Source: Echinarachnius parma (lineage: Eukaryota > Echinodermata > Echinoidea > Clypeasteroida > Echinarachniidae). Taken from it: a stretch of 64,000 nt of DNA. A program made the translations under genes and the position numbers. Positions 54,053 through 64,000 of the stretch are shown here, one piece after another. The notes under the pieces are model-generated. The model was given only the letters and a program-made list of their open reading frames with translations, searched no databases and was not told the origin of the DNA. Each line of letters starts with the position of its first letter. Positions within the stretch are counted from its first letter, which is position 1. The stretch covers positions 1-64,000 of the forward strand of contig JBAMJV010009072.1 of NCBI GenBank assembly GCA_037951105.1. The letters are read 5' to 3'.

Positions 54053-57000
54053 CTGTATTTGTTTTGAAAGAAACAAATAATGAACAAATAAATTAGATTG
54101 TAATACTTTTTTGGAAGAGGAAGATGAGACAATGTAAGATGGGGGAATAGAAGAAAAGAGAGGGGGAGAAGTTGGCTAATCCTGGGCTCGACACTAAGAC
54201 TTGCCCTGTTGCCCGGGGCAAGTAAAAATTGGGGGTATCCGTCAAAAAATGTTAAAGCCGAGACCAGGATACATCAAAATATTTTGAGGCCGAGACCAGA
54301 ATACATCAAAAAACTTTGAGGCCGAGAATGAGAACACTTGTTGTGTCCTCGGGGGCCAAGACTATTGGTTATGAGACCGCTAAAAAGTGGCCTTGAGACC
54401 AGTTAAAATTTGTAAAGGGGGGGTGGGTGTTTGAACCCCCCAAAACAGTAATTTTTTCATCAAAGTGAGGGGTTTGAACCCCCCCCCCCCCCCCCCGCCC
54501 CCCGGGTATGCCTATGATTATCATTATAATTATTTCTAACCTGTAGCTGTAATATACACGTGGGTACCGACATCCTTGCTAGGGTATCTGACGATGTCTT
54601 GATGTCCACGCGCCAGTCAAAGTCAACCAACTTGGGCTGTGATACTACAAACAAAGAAAGAAACACACACATAAATACATCAACACATACAAACAATGAA
54701 CACACACATTCTAGGCCAAAGATTTTGATAATTCTGAGGCTAATTAAGGCGCTTTACGTTAGCTGAAATTCTGAATTAAAGACATATTGAATGCAAAACA
54801 AAAAAATGTATAAAATGCTTTACATTTTATATACACGATTCAATGACATTGTCGTGTGGATTAAAACAATACATGCTGCACTTTAAATTTCCAAGGTAAA
54901 AAATGTAGGATTCTCTTATCAATCTGTAATACAAATTTGCTAACTTTCAATAATCTGATTCAGGAATCATCAATAAACTGCTTTAAGAATACAACCAAAA
55001 GATTATTTCACAAAGATAGTCTTACCTTTGCTGGCTATCATTGTTTTTCTCCACTTATCCCTATAAAAAAAAAAAGGAGAAGGAGAACAACAAAAGATAA
55101 GTAAAAACAATGACATACAATTATATGTGAATCCTTCAAAATAGTCAAACCTAAGCCACTATCTCAGGGCCGGTATTCAGTTTACTTAGTATTTGTCTTT
55201 AAAAGTAAATTACTATGGCAAAATTGGGATTTAATGAATTCATCAATTTAACCTTTAAAAGGCCGGGCTATTTGAGGTCTTTTTACGGCCATAATGGCCC
55301 CCCCGTAAGATGATCGCCGCGAAAATTTGCACGCATGTCAAGTGAAGTGTATAGAATACTATGGTAATTTCAATTTTTTGAAAAATTAATTTATTTACAA
55401 ATTTATGGTAATTTATGCAAAGAAGGTCATAACATTCATATTTTTACCCATAAATCATATATTCTTCATAATTAAACATTGGTTTTCACTACATATGTGA
55501 CCCGTCCTACGTAGAAGAACCAGAAGTCGACAAAGTTGATTTTCTGGATTTGTATTTAGTTCGATTCAGCAATATCTAAGCTTTAATATGATATAAAGTT
55601 TGTCTCATAATGATTCTGCAACGCGGAGTTATTGACGCTTTTCTAAGGCAAATATTGAACGGTCTGGAAATAAGATGCCGAGAAAATAGCTCAAGAAACT
55701 TTACATCCATTTCGAAAGTGAAATTAGCGTTTTAAGCAGGCCATAAATGAACCGATTGCATGAATAGAATGTCGTAGCAACCTTTATTCAATTTTCTTGA
55801 AAACTTGCATATCAGTAAATATGTATGATATACACCTTCCCTCCAGAAACTGTTGAATATTATCCATGCATTGTAGAGATATGAACAGATTTAATTACAA
55901 TTTAAGTGGGTTTGGAACGATAAACTGTACACATCGAGCACATGATACAATAGCGAGCACTTTCAGGTAACAAAAGGGATTCCGCTCTGGCTCTGTTTAT
56001 TGTTCGATTAATCGGTATTGACTGGCAGTTTGATTTTAGGAATGCAAACTTGCGTCTGGTGCGTAATGTATAAACTATTACAAAGAACAGTATGTTGATA
56101 CGTGAAAAGTAAAACGGGGTATCGAAGCTAGACATTTTGGAGGGGGAGGCCCCAGGTACCAAAGGGGGAGGGGGGGGGGGGGGGGATCCGTTGGTACAGG
56201 GTTTGTTTTTGTTCTTTTGGCGGGGATGCCCGGGGATGTCCCTTAGAAAATTTTGAAACAGGTGTCTAAGTAACGGAGGCGAGCCTCGGTCAACTTCAAA
56301 ATGAGGGTATATAAAAGAGTGGGATTGTGCTTTAGCCAACTTAAAACAAGCTCTAAATAGCGTTTTTTTTGTTTTTTTGGTGGTGTGGGGGGGGGGGGGG
56401 GGGGTATGCCTTATTATAAAATTATTATGAACTACTTAAATATTTAGTACGACAAATTAATTCTACATACGATTAATGAATGTTATGTTACAGGGCCCAA
56501 TTCTTTAATCTATATAATACTCACACTCAACCAGTGGTGTACATAGTGTATGAGGTTGGGGGGGGGGGGGGGGGGGGAGTGGGGTGGGAGGGGGTGGGTG
56601 TGCAGTTAATTGGATAGGACTTGGGTCGTATTGTCATAAACATACTTTGTCAAACTCAATAGGGCCACTATACAATGGAGGCCATTTGGATTACTAATCT
56701 CCGTGCAAGCGACCGCGCAGTCAATAGGGATTAAAGAATCTCGATGTGCGCTGGCCGCTCTTGACGGCTAACGAGATTCCAACTTAGCACGAAGGGGTTG
56801 TTAAGAGGCGGAGCTTAATATCGATCGCTTTTAGTGGCAAATAATTTTGGAACGCAAACTTTTCAAACCTGCAAAAAACATGCTTCAAAACTCTGCTTAA
56901 TTTTTACCTTTCTACTGGATATTTTTACTGGATATTTTGCGTACCGGTAGAACAGATATCAGGGAAATGCATGAGGCAATAATATTTTTTTTCACTTTTT

Positions 57001-59390
57001 CATGCAATTTCAAATCAATCGTGATTTCTGAGGTTCGACATCTTGCGACTTCTGGCTCCTTTGCGGATGGCGAGGCACATATATTCTTTAGACCATTTTG
57101 AATAATAATACCAACAAAAATTGAAAGAGCCAGATTATTCCTTATGTTTTCTATTGTTTTGATAATTTCTTATGTATTTCTTTGTTTTTTTAACTTACAT
57201 GTACATGTATGTATTTTTATTGTTTTTGTTGTTTTATTTTATTTCAAACTTTAATTCAACTATTTTGACCCAAAAAAACAAACACCTAAAAGGTAAACAA
57301 GACCAATTAACCAATGATATATCTCTTTTTAGGAAAAATTATTTTTTCCATATCAATGTTTTGTACACAAATCACGAAAATTAGCGATTTTCAGGCATTT
57401 TTCAGACACTGTTTGGTTTGAATGTTTGTTTGTTTGCAGTACAAACACGACAGAAGCTAGTACAACCTCATGAACAAGCAGCATTTGTGAATATCTGCTG
57501 ATAGACGACAGCAAAATTGGTAATATGAGGGATACTACTCACAGTTTGTCTCCAATAATTCTTGACAGCAACTCCTTTAGATTCTTGTGAAAATTTGCTG
57601 AAGAGGGAAACAAATGTTTGTTTTAAAAATACTAATTGGTTAAAATAAAATCTATTTAGTAGCTTTTTGATCATTTTCTGTACATTAAAAGTTTTATGTT
57701 ACATTAAACAGGTATAATAGTAGGAGCAGTACATTAACATTTAAGCAAAGTTATACAAATTGAATTGGGTACAGCTTAAACTTTTAATCATAGCAGATTC
57801 ATTATTCAGTTTTTAGTGACAATAAGCATGATTTGTAGGCCTATGTCTATGATCAGGGCTTGTCCTTAGCAGGGATCCAGGTAGCAAATAGCCACCAGAT
57901 TTTAAAATTGGCAACTAGAAACTCTTGTTTTAGCCACCAACAAATTAGAATCTCCAACACACAAGTCCATGGTGGCCTTGTGGTGGGAGTATATCTGATG
58001 AATTTGTATGTGTCATCTTGAAAGAAAAGCTAAAATGAGAGCCCCGCCTATGATCAGGGCTCGCCCTTAGCAGTGGCGCGGGTACCAATGGACACCTGAA
58101 ATTTAATTTGGCCACTAGAAATGGGCTAGAAACTCTGTATTGGCCACCAATAAATTAGGGTCTACAACACACAAGTCTATGGTGAGAGTATATCCAATGT
58201 GTAATCTTGGCCACCTGAAAGAAGAGCTTGGTAACCCATCAAGGACAAGAGCTATTTTAAGGCAAAATTGATCATTATTTTCCTCTACAAATCAGCAACC
58301 TTTTTTTAACCTTTTAATGACATTAAAAAATAGGTGGAAAACATTTAGTAATGACAATTTAAGACAAATATGAAATTGAGCAACAAGACGTTTGAACTTT
58401 GTGTAGATATCATGGACTGGAAAAAAATCAGGGACCAAAGTTGCCAATTTGAACGACAAAATCTGTTATTAAAATATCACATGTGTTGCCAATTTAATGA
58501 TTTTCCTAAATTATAGCGATTTACGCAATAATCAAAATCATTAAAAAATAGCTAGAGCAGGTAGAGTAATAAAATAGGGCTCTAAAAATAGAGAAATTTA
58601 TGCTCTTTCTCCTTGTATACTTCATATAACATTGCATCTTCTTGCATCTTCTTGCCACAAATATCTGGGACACTGTCGATGGGGTGAGAGCCCTGCCTAT
58701 GAATGTATTTTAGGACTTGGTATATTTTATTTCGCAAATTGAAATTAAATTCAACTTACCAGGAAATACACCATGCACACCTGCTGCGTCTGTGCAACCA
58801 ATGTAGAGGGCGTGCTTTATCAGACTTCTCAATGATAGTAGCAGCTGTAACATAACAAAATATATATATTTTTAGTAGAACATTGCAAATTACAGCTACA
58901 TATAACTGTCAGGTGAAATCAAATTTATGGTGGAACCAGGAGTTGAAGGCAAACAGTGGACAAGGGAGGTGTTTCACAAAGATATTGGCCGGATTCACAA
59001 AGGACGTTTGTACAAACCATGGTGTAAACCATGGTCTACATCTATGGAGTGCCATTTGTTAACTGATGGAGAAAGAATGTAAACTCCTTACTTGATATTC
59101 AATGTTGATGGTACTAAAAGCACCAAATAAATGTTTGGCTTCTCAGATTGTGAAATTTGCTGGTGAGCAAGCACTAACAGGGGCGGATCTAGCTTTTTGC
59201 CAAGGGGGGGGGGGGGGGGGGCTTGACCCATTGACGATGCGGAGTATCATCGACGAGCCGCGAAGCGACGATTTTTTTTTGCTATTTTGATCCCCCGTAA
59301 GTGATTTTTTTTTCACTTTTTTCACTGATACATTTTCACTTGGCAGCCCAAGGGGGGGGGGGGGGGGGGTTTAAATCCCCTAACCCCCCC

Positions 59391-59435
<45 letters not shown>

Positions 59436-62400
59436 TAGATCCGCTACTGACTAACATTCATATCATTAGAAATTATAAATTGTCTACGAGCAGCACTCCA
59501 AAGATGTAGACCATGATAGAAACCATGGTTTGTACAAACCTCCTTTGTGAATCCGGGCCTCTAAGTTGAACTTGAAGTTGACTCTAAGTTGGACCTAACA
59601 GTTATGGATAGCCGTTACTTTCTTTGCAAAATTGTTCTTTTGAGAAGACAATTATTAAGTTTGAAAAAATCACTTATTTATTATCAAGGAACCTTTAAAT
59701 AATTGATATATTTTCTTTTTGTTGGAAGTCTCAAATACTTCTATTGTTTGTTTTGCTTTTGAATATATGTTTATTCCAAGGCTACAAATGGCTTTCCATA
59801 ATTGTTAGGTCCAATTTTCATTTTTTTTTTTTTATAATTGTTGGAAAACTTGAATGAAAAGACTTAGAACCTTTGTGAAACACCCCCAAGGTCTTTGTTT
59901 GTGGGTAAAATTGGTAAAAAAGGAAATGGTTTAAAATAAATAGTGTCAGCATCTTAGTATACACTCAGGGGCGGATCTAGCTTTTTGCTAAGGGGGGGGG
60001 GGGTTTGACCCAATGATGATCTAGCTTTTTGCTAAGGGGGGGGGGGGGGGGGTTTGACCCAATGACGATGCAGAGCATCGTCCATGAGCCGCAAAGCGGC
60101 GAATTTTTTTTGCTATTTTGAACCCCCGTAAGTGATTTTTGTTGTCACTTTTTTTTCACTTTTTTCACTGATACATTTTCACTTGCTTGGCAGCCCAAGG
60201 GAGGGGGGGGGGGGGTTTAAACCCCCTAAACCCCCCCCCCCCCCTAGATCCGCCACTGACACCTGATTGTTTCATGGGTGGAAAAGGCTGTCCCCCTTCA
60301 TAAGAATTATTGCCACATTTTGAACACTCTACCAGGCTCAAAATTATCACTGAACTAACAAAATTTGTCATTTTTTTTTCTTTGTTTTAGGCCAGTCCAT
60401 TCTGAATCACCAAATCAAAAAGTCTTAATTTTAGTTGCCAGGAAAAAAAGTTTTACAAAAATAGATAATGCCCCATTTTTAAGTCTTTATTCATGACTCC
60501 ATTGCAGAAAGAGATATAATCTATTGTAAGTTACAATTAATTGTAAGTCAGATCACGTGACTAAATGCGCAAATATGATTGGTTGAAACTCGCACATTTT
60601 CTCACTTCAATTAATTGTAAAGTTCTAACAATCGATTGTATCTCTTTCTGCAACGGGGCCCATGACTTTACCACAGTTTTTGCCAATGTTATTTCCCTAT
60701 AGGCTTATTTAGAAAACTATCTAGAGCTACCTTCTCTGTAGACTGAAAAATCAGTCTATATTCCTGAGGGTTTGGTCCACTGAGGCTGTGTCTTGTTTCA
60801 TTCTCATCTTACACTATCTTGCTCCCTCTTAGTATAACGTCATAATATTAAAGGACCCCTCCAGAACGAGATGGATTTTTCTGTCTACCTTCTCTGCATC
60901 TCTGGTGTTGATACCAAGTCCATCTGCTGTTTTACCGATGACATCCACAGGGACACTGATCACATTGTGGTAGAGAAATGCATGCTCACACGCTTGCTGC
61001 ACAAAGTCTTTTCCGCTGGCCTATGAATAATGACAAAACAAGAAAGTAAACAAATAAATATTTCTGTTTAATTATAAACAATGCTGAACTGCCCCGCCCC
61101 TGCAAGTCAAAGGGTTAAGTGCATATGCTGCATTGGAATTGCCCCTCTTTCCTAAGTAAAATTGAAGGGTAAACAAATCAAATAATGAAACTGATCACTA
61201 GCCTGCAAATCGAACAAACGCACAAACCAGTGCAGCATGCAGAGAGGCATCAAACTTAGAGTGCATGCACTGTGCGATTGCAGCTATTGCCATGATATTA
61301 CTAGTCCGAAAAATCAGGCTCAGATATTACGTAGACCGGTTGCACCGCTCCATTTAGAGACTGAAGTTCGAACTAAGATTTGAATGGAGGTCCCCAAGTG
61401 GGTCGCGCGAAAAACCTGATGGGGTCCGCTCACTTGATGTTTTGTTAAGTGAAATGTTTTTCTTTTGAGAAAGACTGTGCACAGATAAAATCATGGGGTC
61501 TGCTCACTATTCATAAGGACCGCTATTCATATTTGAAAAGAGGGTCATTATTCATAAGGACTGCTATTCATAATCAAAGAAAAGAGTCGCTATTCATAAT
61601 ATGACAAGAGGTTCGCTATTCATAATATGACAAGAGGTTCGCTATTCATAGTACAAAATGAGGGTCGCTCTTCATAGGGGTGGCTATTCTGACAAGAGGT
61701 TCGCTATTCATATGAGAAGAGGGTCGCTATTCATAATATGAAATGAGGGTCACTATTCAAATGAGGCACAACTTGCTTGAACATGTTCGATCAGTTAACA
61801 CCCTCAGTATTTCAAATCTCAACTAAAAACCCATACTGTATCCCAAGTTATGTTAATATTGTATTTGTTTTTATTCACACGACAGACATATTTACTTAGT
61901 TGGCCTCTCTATTGAACTTTGTTAAGTTATTGTTTGTATTATTTGTAATTTTTTATTTTGTAATCATTGTTTTTGTTTTTTAAGCGCTTTGTATTATTTT
62001 GTTTGCAAAATTTCATTATTTAATTATTATTATTAATATTATAACTTATGTCAGAAGCAAAAGAGCTGCGAACTACAGCTGACAGCAGTGCTGGCGACGT
62101 GCACAGACTGCATTCCCATCTGCACCGCAAACACATGTTTGAGATGCAAAACCGCTCTATTCAGGAGGTATTTGATGAGGACTCTATCTCCAGGCATGGC
62201 AGAAGTCTCAAGGTTTCTGAAGGAGCAACGGCAGAAGTGCAGGGACGCTAAGGAACAATTCCAGTTCATGATTGGCAAAAAGACAAAGCAAGCAATTTAC
62301 ACGTTTGAGACGCACAACCGCTCCGTCCAGGAGGTATTTGATGAAGACTCTATCTCCAGGCTCCTGGAGGAGCCATGGCAGAAGTGCAGGGACGCTAAGG

Positions 62401-63938
62401 AACAATTCCAGTACATGATTGGCAACAAGACAAAGGAGGAAAGTTACACGTTTGAGACACACATCCGCTCTGTCCAAGAGGTATTGGACTTCCGGAAGTA
62501 CACCACTGAACTCAAGCCTCAAGGGCTCTATCTCTAGGTTCCTGAGGGAGCAACAGGAGAAGTGCAGGGACGCTAAGGAACGCTTTGAGTTCATGATTGG
62601 CAAAAAGACAAAGGAGGAAAGTTACACGTTTGAGACGCACAACCGCTCTATCCAGGAGGTATTTGATGAGGACTCAATCTCCAGGTTCATGGAGGAACAA
62701 CGGAAGAAGTGCAGGGATTCTCAGGAACACTTTGAGTTCATGATTGGCAAAAAGACGAAGGAGGCAAGTTACACGTTCGAGACGCACAACTGCTCTGTCC
62801 AGGAGGTATTTGATGAGGACTCTATCTCCAGGTTCATGGAGCAGCAACGACAGAAGTGCAGGGATGCAAAGGAACACTTTGAGGTCATGATTGGCAAAAA
62901 GACAAAGGAGGAAAGTTACACGTTTGTGACGCACAACCGCTCCGTCCAGGAGGTATTTGATGAGGACTCTATCTCCAGGTTCCTGGAGGAACAACGGAAG
63001 AAGTGCAGGGATTCTCAGGAACACTTTGAGTTCATGATTGGCAAAAAGACGAAGGAGGCAAGTTACACGTTTGAGACGCACAACTGCTCTGTCCAGGAGG
63101 TATTTGATGAGGACTCTATCTCCAGGTTCCTGGAGGAGCAACGAAAGGGATTCTCAGGAACACTCTGAGTTCATGATTGGCAAAAAGACAAAGGACTAAC
63201 ATGACTAAGGAGGCAAGTGACATTCAGGTGGCTCTGTCTGAGTCTGTCAGCAAAGGTGGATTCCATTAGGGTCACTCACATGACCGATATGACGACAGAA
63301 AGCGTGTGTAGAGATGGCTACAGACACTACTGGCGCATTAATTGATTTAAAATGTTATCGTGCTCTCACTCTCAGCGCAATAATTATTATTTAATTCTTT
63401 ATTTTAAAACAAACTTCACGTGCCCAGTACAACTTTGAGGTCATCAAACTTGTACACGTCTTCTTGAGCTTATTTTTACTTTTGAGTTTTGATTTTAGTC
63501 AACATTGTTCTTGAATATTGTGAGGACTGACGTCAATAATAATATTTAATAATAACAAAATCTTGCGTATCAACTATCATTATCAAACTGACATCGCACT
63601 GGTCATTCACTTTGTAATTTTACAGTGGTCGGTTTTTCCATAATTATCAAGTCAAGCATCTTTGGTTAAGTTCAATGATGCATTCATGAATATTCATCGA
63701 CTTTTGTCAGACTCAGAGTCAGACTGTTCTACCAGAACCATTTATGATTTACATTCACATTGTAGATGTGAGTCAGACTCACATCTACATACATGTAAAG
63801 TATTTAATCTGTAGAAATGGTTGTTGGTATATGTTAATAAGTCATAAACATACAAAGTTGATTTCCACTTACAAGTAAAAGATCACGGTACGATGGCTTG
63901 ATCCTGAGATCGGCGCTGATAGGTCCTCTGGCAGGCAC
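53909..63938 (-). CDS. COMMD9: COMMD9, COMM domain-containing protein 9 (exons 2-7 plus probable upstream exon)
   Basis: Joining the minus-strand exons 60,889-61,020, 58,760-58,844, 57,543-57,597, 55,026-55,060, 54,541-54,644 and 53,909-54,052 gives one uninterrupted frame of 185 codons including the stop. All borders are GT/AG and all phases agree. The C-terminal half is the COMM domain: 'PKLVDFDWRVDIKTSSDTLA', 'MSVPTCILQLQ', and the ending 'LSKETLDTMLDGLGKIRDQL' 'NSVAGRK'. From memory this is very close to vertebrate COMMD9, which ends with the same TLDTMLDGLG motif and is about 198 residues. COMMD proteins form the hetero-decameric ring of the Commander (CCC/Retriever) complex with CCDC22/CCDC93, which recycles membrane proteins from endosomes. 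The N-terminal helical domain is in exons 1-4. The start codon is not found: the probable first or second exon at 63,873-63,938 has no ATG in frame and may continue beyond 64,000. Confidence 0.95.
54180..54510. repeat. Intronic G-rich/C-rich element with short tandem repeat
   Basis: 'GCCGAGACCAGGATACATCA' and two variants about 33-36 bp apart (54,257-54,335), then 'AAAGGGGGGGTGGGTGTTTG' and a C tract (54,480-54,502). Probably a non-autonomous element in COMMD9 intron 6. Confidence 0.5.
54541..54644 (-). CDS. COMMD9: COMMD9 exon 6
   Basis: 104 bp, TTTGTAG| acceptor and CTACAG|GTTAG donor. Two bases complete a Val codon, then 'SQPKLVDFDWRVDIKTSSDT' and 'LARMSVPTCILQLQ'. The W and the VDIKTSSD run are the hallmark of the COMM domain start in COMMD9. 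Confidence 0.95.
55026..55060 (-). CDS. COMMD9: COMMD9 exon 5 (35-bp micro-exon)
   Basis: TTTATAG| acceptor and AAAG|GTAAG donor. Reads 'DKWRKTMIASK' with one leading and one trailing base, bridging 'SRIIGDKL' to 'VSQPKLV' exactly. The Trp matches the STWR position of vertebrate COMMD9. Confidence 0.9.
55061..57542. other. COMMD9 intron 4: repeat-rich, several poly-G tracts
   Basis: G runs of 12-20 occur at about 56,163-56,185, 56,388-56,403 and 56,557-56,577. 'GCCGGTATTCAGTTTACTTA' (55,171) looks like the terminus of an unidentified DNA element. A 145-codon frame on the minus strand (55,902-56,339) crosses a poly-G run and has no family match. No gene supported. Confidence 0.45.
57543..57597 (-). 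CDS. COMMD9: COMMD9 exon 4
   Basis: 55 bp, acceptor CCTCTTCAG|, donor ACT|GTGAGT. Reads 'NFHKNLKELLSRIIGDK' with two leading and two trailing bases, equal to the family segment after 'FPxNFHxNLK'. Confidence 0.93.
57845..58210. repeat. Diverged ~210-bp direct duplication in COMMD9 intron 3
   Basis: 57,852-58,000 and 58,060-58,200 share 'GATCAGGGCT.G.CCTTAGCAG', 'CACTAGAAA', 'GGCCACCAATAAATTAG'-type phrases and 'CAACACACAAGTC'. Similarity is moderate. Confidence 0.6.
58378..58440. repeat. Inverted copy of the COMMD9 3'-tail repeat
   Basis: 'GAGCAACAAGACGTTTGAAC', 'TAGATATCATGGACTGG' and 'AATCAGGGACCAA' are the reverse complement of the units at 53,735-53,900. This places a piece of the gene's own 3' region, inverted, inside its intron 3. 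Confidence 0.6.
58760..58844 (-). CDS. COMMD9: COMMD9 exon 3
   Basis: 85 bp, acceptor ATGTTACAG|, donor CCTG|GTAAG. Encodes 28 codons, 'LLLSLRSLIKHALYIGCTDA' and 'AGVHGVFP', helical N-terminal domain. Confidence 0.93.
58987..59559. mobile_element. GGCCGGATTCACAAAGG foldback, middle element
   Basis: Left arm 'GGATTCACAAAGGACGTTTG', 'TACAAACCATGG', 'CATGGTCTACATCT'. The right arm is complementary, ending 'CTTTGTGAATCCGGGCC'. The arms are about 70 bp. It sits in the outer foldback and is itself split by the element at 59,178. Confidence 0.75.
59178..59449. mobile_element. CAGGGGCGGATCTA element with 5-bp target duplication
   Basis: ACTAA (59,173-59,177) | CAGGGGCGGATCTAGC … GTAGATCCGCTACTG | ACTAA (59,450-59,454). 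The inside is poly-G, 'CTTGACCCATTGACGATGCG', T-rich sequence, then poly-G and poly-C. The CAGxGGCGGAT terminus is common in animal hAT/Chapaev-like elements; the class is not proven. Confidence 0.8.
59966..60258. mobile_element. Second CAGGGGCGGATCTA element, with internal duplication
   Basis: ACACT (59,961-59,965) | CAGGGGCGGATCTAGC … CTAGATCCGCCACTG | ACACC (60,259-60,263), one mismatch in the 5-bp duplication. The left subterminal part ('ATCTAGCTTTTTGCTAAGG' through 'TTTGACCCAATGA') is present twice in tandem. Confidence 0.78.
60499..60660. mobile_element. Short palindromic MITE with 7-bp target duplication
   Basis: CATGACT (60,492-60,498) | CCATTGCAGAAAGAGATATA … TATCTCTTTCTGCAACGGGGCC | CATGACT (60,661-60,667). 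162 bp. The arms also share ACAATTAATTG/CAATTAATTGT. Confidence 0.75.
60889..61020 (-). CDS. COMMD9: COMMD9 exon 2
   Basis: 132 bp, exactly 44 codons, acceptor TTATTCATAG|, donor GAGAAG|GTAGAC. Encodes 'ASGKDFVQQACEHAFLYHNV' and 'GKTADGLGINTRDAEK'. The start aligns with the vertebrate 'ASSKDVVRQLCQESF' region, so only about 15-20 N-terminal residues lie upstream. Confidence 0.93.
61490..61770. repeat. TCGCTATTCATA tandem repeat
   Basis: 'GAGGTTCGCTATTCATAATA' or a variant occurs about nine times at 20-32 bp intervals in COMMD9 intron 1; two adjacent units (61,590-61,643) are perfect 27-mers. Confidence 0.75.
62048..63180 (+). pseudogene. 147-bp (49-residue) coding-type tandem repeat, frame-broken
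   Basis: About seven units with the protein consensus 'SRFLEEQRKKCRDAKEHFEF' and 'MIGKKTKEESYTFETHNRSV' 'QEVFDEDSI'. Unit starts (CCAGGTTC) are at about 62,209, 62,356, 62,534, 62,681, 62,828, 62,975 and 63,122, that is 147 bp apart except one 178-bp step. Three indels break the frame: +19 bp at about 62,194, +31 bp at about 62,490, and -8 bp at about 63,144. The five central units stay open for 249 codons, and substitutions among them change few residues. A possible acceptor (TATGTCAG|) lies at about 62,052. Charged, probably helical repeats of unknown function; I do not recognise the family. It lies in COMMD9 intron 1 on the opposite strand. The antisense frames are shadows. Confidence 0.6.
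63190..63872. other. Intronic DNA, nothing recognised
   Basis: A GAGTCAGACT/AGTCTGAGT-type inverted repeat at 63,708-63,795 ('GTCAGACTC' and 'GAGTCAGACTC' around 'CATTTATGATTTACATTCAC') suggests another small foldback. No gene. Confidence 0.45.
63873..63938 (-). CDS. COMMD9: Probable COMMD9 first-exon or second-exon segment (5' border unknown)
   Basis: Ends on the minus strand with donor ACTT|GTAAGT and is phase 0, matching exon 2. It reads 'ISADLRIKPSYRDLLL' just before 'ASGKDFVQQ', comparable to the vertebrate HFxxLQSLLK|ASSKD junction. In this frame a TAA lies at 63,939-63,941 and there is no ATG, so either an acceptor (TGCCTGCCAG| is one option) follows an earlier exon outside the window, or the start region is disrupted. 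Confidence 0.6.
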
Positions 63939-64000
63939 TTATAATATTTCATCCGTGTCCCAAGATAGTGCATGAGATGATAATGTTCAAGGTATGTCAC

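Larger units (their letters stand above)
58962..59891. mobile_element. GGTGTTTCACAAAGA foldback, outer element of a three-level nest
   Basis: Left end AAGGGAGGTGTTTCACAAAG (58,962) and right end CTTTGTGAAACACCCCCAAGG (59,871-59,891), a relative of the hairpin at 49,850. The body is visible only right of 59,560 ('AAGTTGGACCTAACAGTTAT'). Confidence 0.65.

Noticed and set aside
55902..56339. 145-codon minus-strand frame with a Pro run
   Set aside because: The Pro run is a poly-G tract read antisense; no family similarity and it lies in a COMMD9 intron on the same strand.
62051..63141. Minus-strand 131- and 155-codon frames
   Set aside because: Antisense of the 147-bp coding-type repeat; Leu-rich shadow with no independent support.

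Overview
This is a eukaryotic (metazoan) window: introns with GT/AG borders, AT-rich intergenic DNA, and a very dense load of nested transposable elements, inverted-repeat (foldback/MITE) elements and microsatellites. The one gene I can name with confidence is COMMD9, on the minus strand from about 63.9 kb to 53.9 kb. Its exon splitting, a DIRS-type retroelement, an RT-bearing LINE and many TTAA-, TA- and 5-bp-TSD elements fit a marine invertebrate, probably a deuterostome such as an echinoderm. The species is inference; no sequence here proves it.

Layout. 0-2 kb: AC-rich Thr/Asn-type tandem repeats ending in a 100-codon open frame with a perfect splice donor (candidate exon). 2-11.9 kb: repeat-rich DNA holding a dead LINE reverse transcriptase split by an antisense 3' end of another LINE, then nested MITEs. 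11.9-25.3 kb and 35.8-48.8 kb: two nearly identical ~13 kb segments (offset about 23.5 kb, locally 23,851 at the left edge). Each carries the same MITEs, microsatellites, a ~200-bp satellite and the same four candidate coding exons (A-D). The A-D block starts and ends in phase 0, so its duplication would keep a reading frame. Older relics of the same intron after each segment suggest this locus has expanded by tandem duplication more than once.

26.2-32.1 kb: a degenerate DIRS-like tyrosine-recombinase retroelement (gag-like, reverse transcriptase, RNase H, YR, terminal direct repeats). Part of its RNase H coding sequence has been amplified into a ten-copy 113-bp minisatellite with a four-unit (452 bp) higher-order period. 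32.1-35.8 kb: a further copy of the GAT-microsatellite block, unrecognised DNA and a TTAA-flanked MITE. 49-53.1 kb: a cluster of well-bounded MITEs, including a 351-bp near-perfect hairpin.

53.7-64 kb: COMMD9, with six exons giving a continuous in-phase frame plus a probable upstream exon at the window edge. Its introns hold nested foldbacks and two elements flanked by 5-bp duplications. In the first intron lies an open, plus-strand 147-bp (49-residue) coding-type tandem repeat (62.0-63.2 kb) broken by three indels. No rRNA, tRNA, CRISPR or prokaryotic operon was seen.
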